Positions 37,041 to 44,845 of a stretch of 64,000 nucleotides of DNA are shown in pieces. The DNA is from Peribacillus simplex (GTDB lineage: Bacteria > Bacillota > Bacilli > Bacillales > DSM-1321), in NCBI RefSeq assembly GCF_001578185.1, contig NZ_CP011008.1, forward strand, positions 1,888,001 to 1,952,000, given 5' to 3'. The position numbers and the translations under genes were made by a program. Below the pieces are notes generated by a model. The model had not been told where the DNA came from and ran no database searches. It saw nothing but the letters and a program-made list of their open reading frames with translations. How positions within the stretch are numbered: position 1 is the first letter of the stretch; each line of letters begins with the position of its first letter.

Positions 37041-37592
37041 GTGGCAGAATTGGTGTATCATGTAGCGGTTTCACTGGACAATTTCATTGCCGATCAAGCA
37101 ATGTTGGATGGGAATATCAATCAATCTTTTTTCTTATTTGAAGGAGATCATGTCCCAGACTTTTTATCCGATATCCAGAAATATGAAGCAGTGTTGATGG
37201 GAAGTAAAACATATGAATTTGGATTTCAATTCGGAGCTAAACCGGGTGAACCAGGCTATAAGGGTTTGAAACATTATATATTCTCGAACTCCCTTCAGTT
37301 TGAATCGAACGAGGAAGTAGAACTTATAAAAGGAAACGCCGTAGCTTTTATTGAAGACCTCAAGCAGAAAAGTGACGGTAAGTTATGGCTTTGCGGGGGC
37401 GGCGAACTGGCTGGAACGTTGTTGAAACATAAACTCATAGATCAATTGGTGCTGAAAGTGAATCCAATCATCATCGGTGAAGGTATCCCTCTTTTTGGCA
37501 GTGTTAAGCCAGGTCTGAAATTAGATTTAGTTGAAATGAAGCAATATCAAAACGGAGTGATTAAATCCACGTATAATATTATTTATACATAG
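37041..37592 (+). CDS. Dihydrofolate reductase/RibD C-terminal family protein
   Basis: A 183-residue protein with the RibD-C/DHFR fold. It opens LVYHVAVSLDNFIADQ, has VLMGSKTYEFGFQ near residue 50, and GKLWLCGGGELAGTLLKHKLIDQLVLKVNPIIIGEGIPLF near 115-155, which is the NADPH-binding core. Bacillus homologues (YwjB, YyaP, YkkA types) are reductases of unknown substrate. It is not a housekeeping DHFR, which lacks the CGGGEL form. GTG start with GGAGGG ahead at good spacing. Confidence 0.88.
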   Translation: MAELVYHVAVSLDNFIADQAMLDGNINQSFFLFEGDHVPDFLSDIQKYEAVLMGSKTYEFGFQFGAKPGEPGYKGLKHYIFSNSLQFESNEEVELIKGNAVAFIEDLKQKSDGKLWLCGGGELAGTLLKHKLIDQLVLKVNPIIIGEGIPLFGSVKPGLKLDLVEMKQYQNGVIKSTYNIIYT

Positions 37593-37623
37593 GAATTAGG
37601 GACGGGTAGCTAAATAAAAACTT

Positions 37624-37649
37624 CATTCCCTAATTAGGGATGCTTTATT
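37624..37649 (+). terminator. Terminator of the reductase gene
   Basis: CATTCCCTA/TAGGGATG inverted repeat (37624-37642) followed by CTTTATTT. Confidence 0.65.
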
Positions 37650-37868
37650 TCATGGTGGGGGTTGCGTTGGAGCAGCCCTTTTCTTTTGTAATAATTAAAG
37701 TTTACTAGTGAAGTGACTTTTTAATTCCCTGATTATTGAAGATGAATTCTCCTCAAAATGAACAAATGGTGGCTTATCTTAAGTGAAAAGCGAAAATATT
37801 CAATGAAAATTAATGAGAAATTTATTTTTAAATCATATCCTTTCAATATAACTTGAAAGGAGAATACT

Positions 37869-38178
37869 ATGAAAAGATTATTTAAAGTATTAAATAATAT
37901 ATTTTTTATATTCATTGCCGTTATGGCTCCAAAGGTTATTTGATAACATTTTCCAAAATGCGTTAAAGCACTCGAAGGCTGACAAACTTGAGATAACGAT
38001 TGAAAAAAATGTGGTGATTATCAGGGATAATGGGAGTGGTTTTGTTATCGATAGTAAAAGTAGGGGGCTTGGTTTAAAAATAATTGAGGACATAGCAAGG
38101 ATCCTGCAAATAAAATATAATTTACAATCAAATGAAAGAGGAACTTTATTTTGTTTTACAGTCGAAAATACGATTTAA
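37869..38178 (+). pseudogene. Sensor histidine kinase collapsed by internal deletion
   Basis: An intact start with ribosome site (GAAAGGAG, ATG at 37869) encodes MKRLFKVLNNIFFIFIAVMA, a first membrane helix. It shifts near 37925 straight into LFDNIFQNALKHSKADKLEI, which is the N-box of a HATPase domain, followed by IIRDNGSGFVI and GLGLKIIEDIARILQ (G boxes) and the natural end. The central membrane, HAMP and dimerisation parts are gone. No response regulator gene remains next to it. Confidence 0.75.
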
Positions 38179-38397
38179 ATCTCACTTAGCTCGTTATTTT
38201 GCGGCGTGATGCAGGATTATTTCATGCTGGGCTTTTTGTCAAGTTTCCAGTAAATATTATTCTTTTCAGATAGTTTACCGAATGCAACATAGTTATCTAG
38301 CACTTACTTATATAAAACGATACAAAAAGGTTGCTATAGACCCACCCATTTTTAAGTTGATATTATATTCATGTACTTAATTGTGGGGGGAAGTTGA

Positions 38398-39267
38398 ATG
38401 GAAGAACAAAAATATAATGACCTCAAATTAGGCGAACGTGGTGCAATCATTAGTATCATTGCTTATATTTGTCTATCAATCATGAAATTGGCTATAGGAT
38501 ACATAAGTGACTCAGCTGCATTAAAGGCGGATGGTTTGAACAACACCACTGATATTATCGCCTCGATTGCTGTACTGATCGGATTAAGGCTCGCTCAAAG
38601 ACCCCCCGATAAAGATCATGGTTATGGCCATTGGAAAAGTGAAACGATTGCTTCGATGGTAGCTTCATTTATTATGTTTGCTGTTGGTGTACAAGTTTTA
38701 ATAGATGCAGTTGCTTCCATGCTTAAAGGTGGAAAAGAATCACCTGACATTATTGCCGGGTATGTAGGCGTTTTATCAGCAATAGCTATGTATTTTGTAT
38801 ATCGGTATAATAAGAAGCTTGCTATTAAGATTAACAGTAAAGCCGTTCTGGCAGCTTCAAAAGATAATATTTCCGATGCTTGGGTAAGTATCGGAACAGC
38901 TATAGGGATTTTTGGCTCCCAATTAAAAATGCCTTGGCTGGATTCCCTAACTGCCATCATTGTTGGACTATTAATATGCAAAACAGCCTGGGATATATTC
39001 ATTCAAGCCTCCCATGAACTTTCTGACGGATTTGATGAAAATAAAATTCAACTTTATAAGGATGTAATTACAAATCTGAATGGAGTCAAGGGGATAAAAG
39101 AAATTAAAGGGAGGAATTACGGGAATAATGAAGTGATTGATGTTGTGATCCTTGTCAATTCTACGTTGGATATTAAAGAAGCTCATGATATTGCGACCCA
39201 TGTAGAAAAAGTGATGATGAGAAATCATGGAGTATACGATGTTCATGTCCATGTAGAACCAAATTAA
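38398..39267 (+). CDS. Cation diffusion facilitator family metal exporter
   Basis: A 289-residue CDF protein with six membrane helices (residues about 15-210) and a C-terminal cytoplasmic dimer domain (about 215-289, ending YDVHVHVEPN). Metal-site residues are seen in LKADGLNNTTDIIAS on helix 2 and ASKDNISDAWVSIG on helix 5. The D/N-rich helix-2 site and overall sequence resemble Bacillus MneP/MneS manganese exporters rather than the HxxxD zinc type. GGGGGGAAG precedes the ATG. Single gene. Manganese as the ion is inferred. Confidence 0.88.
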   Translation: MEEQKYNDLKLGERGAIISIIAYICLSIMKLAIGYISDSAALKADGLNNTTDIIASIAVLIGLRLAQRPPDKDHGYGHWKSETIASMVASFIMFAVGVQVLIDAVASMLKGGKESPDIIAGYVGVLSAIAMYFVYRYNKKLAIKINSKAVLAASKDNISDAWVSIGTAIGIFGSQLKMPWLDSLTAIIVGLLICKTAWDIFIQASHELSDGFDENKIQLYKDVITNLNGVKGIKEIKGRNYGNNEVIDVVILVNSTLDIKEAHDIATHVEKVMMRNHGVYDVHVHVEPN

Positions 39268-39661
39268 TGAACTCTTTTTTTTTTGATCATTAACAAAAAC
39301 GGGTATATATTAGCTTTACAAACATATAATAATGTGCAATCATTAATTTATTATATTGGAAGGAAAAGGTACCTTATACAATGAAGCAGTAATCTTATCT
39401 AATAAACAGTAAATCTAAATCTATTTCAATGGGTGTAAACGGTTAGGTATGTTCAATGCAAGTGTGCGTCACTTTGTTTGCTTACCGATTTTATTGGTGA
39501 GTTCTAAGTGAGCGTCAATTTTTCATTTGAACAAGAATCTTTTTAGATACCCATGTGAGATTTTTAATGATTATGTTTAGAGATGGGATTCGTCTGTTCG
39601 TTTATAGGTACTAATTCATATACAAATACTTTTTCTGGTATCGAAATCAGGAGAGGTATAT
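39268..39661. other. Promoter and untranslated leader of the ABC-F gene
   Basis: About 390 bases. It has no gene. The final part before 39662 has AGGAGAGG, the ribosome site of the short leader frames, and can pair with the terminator's left arm as an alternative structure. Confidence 0.5.
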
Positions 39662-39679
39662 TTGGTTTATGTATATTAA
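39662..39679 (+). CDS. Candidate leader peptide MVYVY
   Basis: TTG GTT TAT GTA TAT TAA follows AGGAGAGG by five to six bases, an ideal distance, and ends 15 bases before the attenuator stem. A second in-frame-shifted leader, starting ATG at 39669 (MYINLVTGDLSLEK), runs through the hairpin and overlaps the ABC-F start, ending at 39740. Ribosome stalling on either would block terminator formation. Which one is used cannot be told from sequence. Confidence 0.55.
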   Translation: MVYVY

Positions 39680-39693
39680 TTTAGTAACAGGCG

Positions 39694-39726
39694 ATCTCTC
39701 TCTAGAAAAAATAGAGGGGGATTTTT
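39694..39726 (+). terminator. Attenuator hairpin before the ABC-F gene
   Basis: ATCTCTCTCTA (39694-39704) pairs with TAGAGGGGGAT (39712-39722), 11 bp with G-T pairs, and T5 follows just before the ATG at 39728. The right arm is also the ribosome-binding site, so the hairpin can stop transcription and hide the start. Confidence 0.88.
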
Positions 39727-39727
39727 C

Positions 39728-41356
39728 ATGTTATTTTTAAAGGCGAATGATTTAAAGAAAAGCTACGGGAACCGTGAAGTTATTTCCGTTGATTCACTTC
39801 ATCTATACAGTTATGACCGTGTTGGTTTAGTTGGTAGAAATGGAGAAGGCAAAACGACTCTGCTTTCTATATTAGCAGGCGTTAATGAACCAGATTCCGG
39901 TCATATAGAAAGCTATGGAACAGTCAGCTATATCCCACAGATAGAGGGAAATGAACAAGAAATAAGCGGAGTATTAACGAGTATATGGAAACTGCCAGAT
40001 GAGGATCAAGAAATGATAAGCGGCGGCGAACGGACTCGAAGAAAAATCGCCGCTGCGCTGACCTCCAATGCGGATGTATTGATTGCGGATGAACCTACTA
40101 GCCATTTGGATGTATTCGGAATTGAACAATTGGAAAAGGATTTAAAGTCTTTTAATGGCGCTATATTGCTTACTTCACATGATAAGGCATTCTTAAATCA
40201 TCTTTGTACAACAATATGGGAAGTTGAGCAAGGCAAGGTTACTGTATATGAAGGGAATTACGAAGCGTATACAAAGCAGAAGCAAGCAAAAACAGAAAAA
40301 GAAAAGAAGGAATTTGAAGAGTATACTCGCGAAAAGAATAGATTGAAACAGGCTGCACAAAACCTGCAAGGCAAATCTGATTCAATTAGGAAAGCCCCTA
40401 AACGAATGGGCAATTCAGAAGCAAGGCTGCATAAACGCAGCGCTGGGAAACAAAAAGCGAAACTGAACCGTTCTGCTGAAGCGATTGAAACTCGGATCGA
40501 AAAATTAGCAAAAAAAGAAAAACCGCGGGAAGATCCTCCTATCATTTTTGATATTTCGGAATTTCCATCACTGCACAGCAAAAGGGTCATTCGATTTAAT
40601 GGCTGTTCCCTGAAGGTCGGTTCTAGAATGCTGAAACAACATATTTACGGAGATGTTCCCCTGGCATGCAGACTCGCCATCAATGGTCAAAATGGTTCAG
40701 GAAAAACCACATTGATGAAAAAGATAGTGAAACGTCACACAGATATATATGTCGCGAAGCCGGCAAAGATAGGATTTTTTGCACAACAACAAGAAAATTT
40801 GAATGAAAGTAAAACGGTACTTGAAAATATTTTGGAGGATAGTCCCTACAATCAAGCCTTCATTCGTACATTATTATCAAGATTGGCTTTTAAAGAAAAT
40901 GACGTTCACAAACAAGTATCACTCTTAAGCGGTGGGGAAAGAGTCAGGGCCTCGCTGGCAAAAGTTTTTTTGGGAAACTATAATGTATTGGTTTTGGATG
41001 AACCTACAAATTACCTGGATATAAATACGAAAGAGGCTTTAATCGAAGTGTTAAAAGCATATCCAGGAACAATCGTTTTTGTGAGTCATGATCGTTCATT
41101 GATCCAATCACTTGCAACGCATGTACTTTCATTCGAGGATGAACCTCCGAGAGTAAGAACTGTCAACCAGGAATCAACAAAATTGGATAAGGGCATGGAT
41201 GGCCATCAAGTTAAACAGGATGAACTTCTTATGATTGAAGTACAAATCATTGATACACTTGGGAAACTGTCCAGGGTTATGAATGAAGAGGAAAAAGAGG
41301 AATTGGATAAGGAATTCCTACAGCTTTTAAGTAAGAAAAAGCAGCTTGAAGGTTAA
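39728..41356 (+). CDS. ABC-F ribosomal protection protein, Vga/Msr-like
   Basis: A 542-residue soluble twin-ATPase without membrane segments. First ABC domain (1-190): Walker A GRNGEGKTT, signature ISGGERTRRKIAAAL, Walker B ADEPTSHLD. The interdomain linker (about 190-285) is long and basic with RKAPKRMG, and its tip would reach the peptidyl-transferase centre. Second domain: GQNGSGKTT, LLSGGERVRASLAKVF, LDEPTNYLD. The EIDEG/CTTIWE and GNY sequences resemble Vga(A), VgaL and VmlR, which remove lincosamides, streptogramin A and pleuromutilins from ribosomes. A leader attenuator upstream fits antibiotic-inducible expression. The exact spectrum is inference. Confidence 0.9.
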   Translation: MLFLKANDLKKSYGNREVISVDSLHLYSYDRVGLVGRNGEGKTTLLSILAGVNEPDSGHIESYGTVSYIPQIEGNEQEISGVLTSIWKLPDEDQEMISGGERTRRKIAAALTSNADVLIADEPTSHLDVFGIEQLEKDLKSFNGAILLTSHDKAFLNHLCTTIWEVEQGKVTVYEGNYEAYTKQKQAKTEKEKKEFEEYTREKNRLKQAAQNLQGKSDSIRKAPKRMGNSEARLHKRSAGKQKAKLNRSAEAIETRIEKLAKKEKPREDPPIIFDISEFPSLHSKRVIRFNGCSLKVGSRMLKQHIYGDVPLACRLAINGQNGSGKTTLMKKIVKRHTDIYVAKPAKIGFFAQQQENLNESKTVLENILEDSPYNQAFIRTLLSRLAFKENDVHKQVSLLSGGERVRASLAKVFLGNYNVLVLDEPTNYLDINTKEALIEVLKAYPGTIVFVSHDRSLIQSLATHVLSFEDEPPRVRTVNQESTKLDKGMDGHQVKQDELLMIEVQIIDTLGKLSRVMNEEEKEELDKEFLQLLSKKKQLEG

Positions 41357-41373
41357 GTGTTAAGTGCAATCAT

Positions 41374-41404
41374 AAAAGGCTCTTCTCCATCGAGAGGGGC
41401 CTTT
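41374..41404 (+). terminator. Terminator of the ABC-F gene
   Basis: AAAAGGCTCTTCTC and GAGAGGGGCCTTTT pair around CATC, symmetrical and usable in both directions. Confidence 0.85.
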
Positions 41405-41591
41405 TAATGGATAAAAGCATGTTTATAGCAAAGAATTAGTTTCTCAGAACATCGTATGTACATATTCCCTCTATTATCAAGTTAACTTATATGCTTAAAA
41501 TAGAATTCTATAAAAATGAATTAGTAGTCATTAATGATAAAGTAGATGATAAATGTTAAAATTAACCAGGTACATTAAAGAGGGACTTATT

Positions 41592-41741
41592 TTGATTGGA
41601 ATTCAAATTGAAAAAATAAATGAAAATTTGATCATTAAATGGCAGTTTTCCAAAGTGACAATCCCAATCTCGGACATCATGGCAATAACTAACGATGATA
41701 CCTATGGGGGAGAAGGGAAAAGTGCGATTAGAATATTTTAG
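41592..41741 (+). pseudogene. SunI/YnzG-like PH-domain protein, truncated
   Basis: From the TTG at 41592 the product reads IGIQIEKINENLIIKWQFSK, VTIPISDIMAITNDDTYGG, SAIRIF, closely like SunI-family proteins (bacterial PH_6 domain; SunI gives sublancin immunity in B. subtilis). The family normally continues after IRI with G-T-P-Y-G; here a stop follows IRIF. So only about 49 residues remain and the C-terminal half is lost, although a deletion of one base would continue it poorly. A terminator follows. Probably non-functional. Confidence 0.65.
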
Positions 41742-41774
41742 CTTCTCTTTTAATAAACTTTTTAATTAACTTTA

Positions 41775-41815
41775 AAGAGCCTTTGTTACGGTAAGTACAA
41801 AGGCTCTTACTTTTT
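41775..41815 (+). terminator. Strong terminator, bidirectional
   Basis: AAGAGCCTTTGT (41775-41786) pairs fully with ACAAAGGCTCTT (41797-41808), followed by ACTTTTT. Confidence 0.88.
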
Positions 41816-41844
41816 AGCATTAAAAATTAAAAACACTTTATTAC

Positions 41845-42209
41845 CGAGATGCATTAATCGAACTATTCAAAATATATTGCTTCTGAAGTATACCCTCTTC
41901 TCCACTGCTATGGGTGGATTTAGTAACCTATTTCTTCTTTTTTATGCAAGGTAAACCAAGAATTAAAGCCAATTGTTCCAATTATATCTTTGGCATCTTT
42001 TCTTTCAATCCCTCAGCGAATGCGTCTATTTTTCATTATAGTTTTTTTGAAAGAAAATCTATCAATCTCTCTGCTTGTCTATATTCTGTAATGTTTCTTG
42101 CTCATAAAAACGTGTTACATCTTCGTTAGAAATGCAAGTAAAATACCTTCTGTATCCTCTTTTGTCATTTCTCTTAGTAATAGTCTTTCTGTGCTAATTT
42201 TGGAAACAT
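41845..42209 (-). pseudogene. GNAT acetyltransferase, heavily degraded
   Basis: Reading leftward from an ATG at 42209: MFPKLAQKRLLLREMTKEDTEG-like start, then NEDVTRFYEQETL, AERLIDFLSKNYNEK in shifted frames, and later traces (DIIGTIGFNSW-like, GYTSEAI-like) to the terminator. The order matches a RimJ/RimL acetyltransferase. At least five shifts or stops. It ends at the shared terminator 41775-41815. Confidence 0.65.
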
Positions 42210-42392
42210 TTTATCTTATTTCCCTCTTTTTGATAATTAACCATTCTTCTTTAACGGATGAAATATAATCCACATCCTTTTTAGATTAGTGGTATCAGTA
42301 TGTCAACGTTTCATAGATTTCTTGCACCAGAACCTCTACTCCTATTTTTTTGTCTAAACCACACACATAAACATTTGTCCTGCGCAAATAGG

Positions 42393-43223
42393 TCAGACCT
42401 TTTGAACGGGAACTTGAATTTCAAAGGTAACCTCGTTTGGTTTATCTGTGATCGTAATATCAACATGCATAATTTGCAGCGCATCGCCGGTAATTTGATA
42501 ACCACCTTCATCAAGATAATCCATTATTTTACTCAAGCTTTCACTTCGGTTCCATAATAATTCCCCATTATAACGGATACACGCAAACAACCCAGCCTGA
42601 ATGATTCTTTGGTGCTGCTTTGGTATTTTTTCTTTATTTTTTGCCACAACAAAAATGACTGATGGTTCTTCAAAACGTTTAGATTTAAGATCTGCTTCCT
42701 GGATGAGAATTCCTAGTCTGTTACTGGCCAGAATTGGTGACTTCTCAGCAAGCATATTTTCTAGCCTTATAACTCCATAACAGAGCTCTAAATTATTATT
42801 GATTTTTTCATTCAATGTAATTAATTTCCTGGGTCCTATTTTGTGGAACATGACTGTTTGTAGTTCCTTTTCTCTTGATATTTGATCTAAATATTCAATT
42901 TTTTTCTGGACATTTTCTTCCAAGTCAGTTAATTCATTAAGCTTTGAAACAAGATCTGCGTGTTTGACTTTAAGAATGTCTAAAGACTTACTGAAATTAC
43001 GTTCATTGAAATAATCCTTTATTTCGTCCGTACTCATTCCAAGTTGCCGTAATTCTTTAATGGTTCCTAAAACCTCGTACTGGAAAATTGAATAGTAGCG
43101 ATATCCCGAATGTGAATCGATATATTGCGGCTTGAATAAGTTAATCCGATCATAATGGCGCAAGGTCTCCGTAGTCATCCCTCGTAACTTTGCCATCTCA
43201 CCAATAGTTAATTTTTCTTTCAG
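42393..43223 (-). CDS. MerR-family regulator with GyrI-like effector domain
   Basis: A 276-residue BmrR/TipA-type regulator. Residues 1-70 are the MerR winged helix (KLTIGEMAKLRGMTTETLRHYDRINLFKPQYID), a coiled coil follows (about 75-120), and the rest is a GyrI-like/AraC effector-binding domain ending TFEIQVPVQKV. The start is unusual: AAGGGGG lies eight bases before a CTG (43223) that gives KEKLTIGEM, the normal family N terminus, and no ATG, GTG or TTG stands there. It is divergent from the permease gene, whose promoter has the MerR-type 19-bp spacer, so it probably activates that operon on binding an amine or similar compound. Confidence 0.85.
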   Translation of the reverse strand: MKEKLTIGEMAKLRGMTTETLRHYDRINLFKPQYIDSHSGYRYYSIFQYEVLGTIKELRQLGMSTDEIKDYFNERNFSKSLDILKVKHADLVSKLNELTDLEENVQKKIEYLDQISREKELQTVMFHKIGPRKLITLNEKINNNLELCYGVIRLENMLAEKSPILASNRLGILIQEADLKSKRFEEPSVIFVVAKNKEKIPKQHQRIIQAGLFACIRYNGELLWNRSESLSKIMDYLDEGGYQITGDALQIMHVDITITDKPNEVTFEIQVPVQKV

Positions 43224-43257
43224 TTTAATCGCCCCCTTAAAAAATATAATACAGGTG

Positions 43258-43288
43258 TTGACCTTTGTGTTACAACAACCTTTATAAT
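43258..43288 (+). promoter_or_regulatory. MerR-type promoter with 19-bp spacer
   Basis: TTGACC (43258-43263) and TATAAT (43283-43288) are separated by exactly 19 bases rather than 17. The spacer TTTGTGTTACAACAACCTT has partial dyad symmetry. This is the hallmark of promoters that a MerR protein untwists; it points to the permease gene at 43348. Confidence 0.82.
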
Positions 43289-43347
43289 CAAAATACACAA
43301 TAATTCAAATCTTCTGAGTATTCTTTATAAATGTGGGGGAGCTGATT

Positions 43348-44742
43348 ATGAAACGGAAAAAACTTGCTAGAACACTTACTTTGTCACAGGTTGTTTTTTT
43401 AGGGATTGCTTGGAATAACCCCATGGTATTTTTTAATACCTATGGAATAGCTACCGTAACCTCACATGGTGTAATTACGGGTGCGTATAGTATTGCATTT
43501 CTAGCAATATTTTTTACAGCGCTCAGCTATGGAAAAATGGCAAAAGCATACCCTATCTCAGGTTCAGCTTATACATTTACTCAAAAATCTATTAATCCTA
43601 AAGTTGGGTTTATTGTTGGTTGGACAATTATGCTTGATTATATGTTAACACCTATGGTGACGTGTTTGATGTCCACTGTCTTTTTAAGTGCAGTGTTTCC
43701 AGGGATTCCACATTATGTGTGGATTATTCTTTTAACTTCTATCATAGTTGTACCGAGCATTCTAGGGGTAAAGACATCAGCATCTGCAAGTAAAATTTTC
43801 GTTATTGCTCAAATCATTTTCGTTAGTCTTTTCTGGATATTAACCGTCAAAAATTTATTAGATGGAGTAGGGACAGGCACTCTTTTCTCGAGTAAACCAT
43901 TATTCAATTCAGAGGTTCCCTTGTCAGTAATCTTAGCAGGATCCTCAATTCTTTGTTTTAGTTTTCTTGGTTTTGACTCACTTACTACCTTGTCAGAGGA
44001 AACAATCAATCCTGAAAAAACCATCCCAAGAGCTATTATCATAATGTTGCTGTTAATAGGGGTTTTGTATATTGGCTCTTCTTACTTAGCACAATTGGTC
44101 TTTCCGGGTTTTTCATTTGAAAACACTGATTCAGCAGCCATGGAAATCGCTATACTTGTAGGAGGAAACCTATTCAAATCATTATTTATAACTGCGGTAA
44201 TTATTGGTAACTTTTCTTCAGGAGTTGCTTCAATTACAAGCGCATCACGTGTGTTATATGCAATGGGCCGGGATTCAGTATTGCCTGAAAATCTATTTGG
44301 TTATATTCATCCCAAATTTAAAACACCGTCACACGGTATTATCGTGATAGGAATAATTTCTTTACTAGGCGTCGTGTTAACTTTGGAGCAAGTTATCAAG
44401 TTTATCAATTTTGGAGGGCTCATTGCTTTTGCATCTGTTAATCTATCTGTCATCGCCCATTATTTTATAAAAAATCAGAAACGATCTTTTAACGATTGCA
44501 TAAGGTATTTATTTTTACCGTTCATGGGCGCAGTATTTACTATGTGGTTATGGTCACATTTAGAAATAGAGGCATTGATTCTTGGAGGAATTTGGGTGAT
44601 ATGTGGCTTAGCATATCTTCTTTATATGACAAATTTTTTTCGCAAACCTCTTCCTGAGTTTCATTTTGATGAAGAGATCATTCCTCAAGAGGTAGAAGCT
44701 GTGAATGAAAAAATTCTTTCCCAAAAGGTAGAAGACTTTTAA
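43348..44742 (+). CDS. APC-family amino acid/polyamine permease
   Basis: A 464-residue transporter with twelve membrane helices. The front (LTLSQVVFLGIAWNNPMVFFNTYGIATVTSHGVITGAY-type region, residues about 8-45) and YPISGSAYTFTQKSINPKVGF are characteristic of the APC superfamily, closest in feel to PuuP/YhdG-like amine or amino-acid importers; FLGFDSLTTLSEETINPEKTIPRAI is the conserved helix 6 region. GGGGGAG is six bases from the ATG at 43348. It heads a same-strand block of dehydrogenases and sits behind a MerR-controlled promoter, so it likely brings in the compound they oxidise. Confidence 0.88.
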   Translation: MKRKKLARTLTLSQVVFLGIAWNNPMVFFNTYGIATVTSHGVITGAYSIAFLAIFFTALSYGKMAKAYPISGSAYTFTQKSINPKVGFIVGWTIMLDYMLTPMVTCLMSTVFLSAVFPGIPHYVWIILLTSIIVVPSILGVKTSASASKIFVIAQIIFVSLFWILTVKNLLDGVGTGTLFSSKPLFNSEVPLSVILAGSSILCFSFLGFDSLTTLSEETINPEKTIPRAIIIMLLLIGVLYIGSSYLAQLVFPGFSFENTDSAAMEIAILVGGNLFKSLFITAVIIGNFSSGVASITSASRVLYAMGRDSVLPENLFGYIHPKFKTPSHGIIVIGIISLLGVVLTLEQVIKFINFGGLIAFASVNLSVIAHYFIKNQKRSFNDCIRYLFLPFMGAVFTMWLWSHLEIEALILGGIWVICGLAYLLYMTNFFRKPLPEFHFDEEIIPQEVEAVNEKILSQKVEDF

Positions 44743-44793
44743 TCCGTTTCTTACACTGAAGTAAGTTAATGTATCTAAAGGAGGTGGAATATT

Positions 44794-44832
44794 TTGAAAA
44801 TAAAGAAAAATGAAAGCGCTGCCTATTTTTAA
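44794..44832 (+). CDS. Twelve-residue ORF with perfect ribosome site
   Basis: AAAGGAGGTGG is six bases before a TTG that encodes MKIKKNESAAYF and stops. It lies between the permease and the first aldehyde dehydrogenase. It may be a coupling or leader peptide, or the start of a deleted gene. Weak support beyond the ribosome site. Confidence 0.35.
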   Translation: MKIKKNESAAYF

Positions 44833-44845
44833 AGCGAGATCGTTT

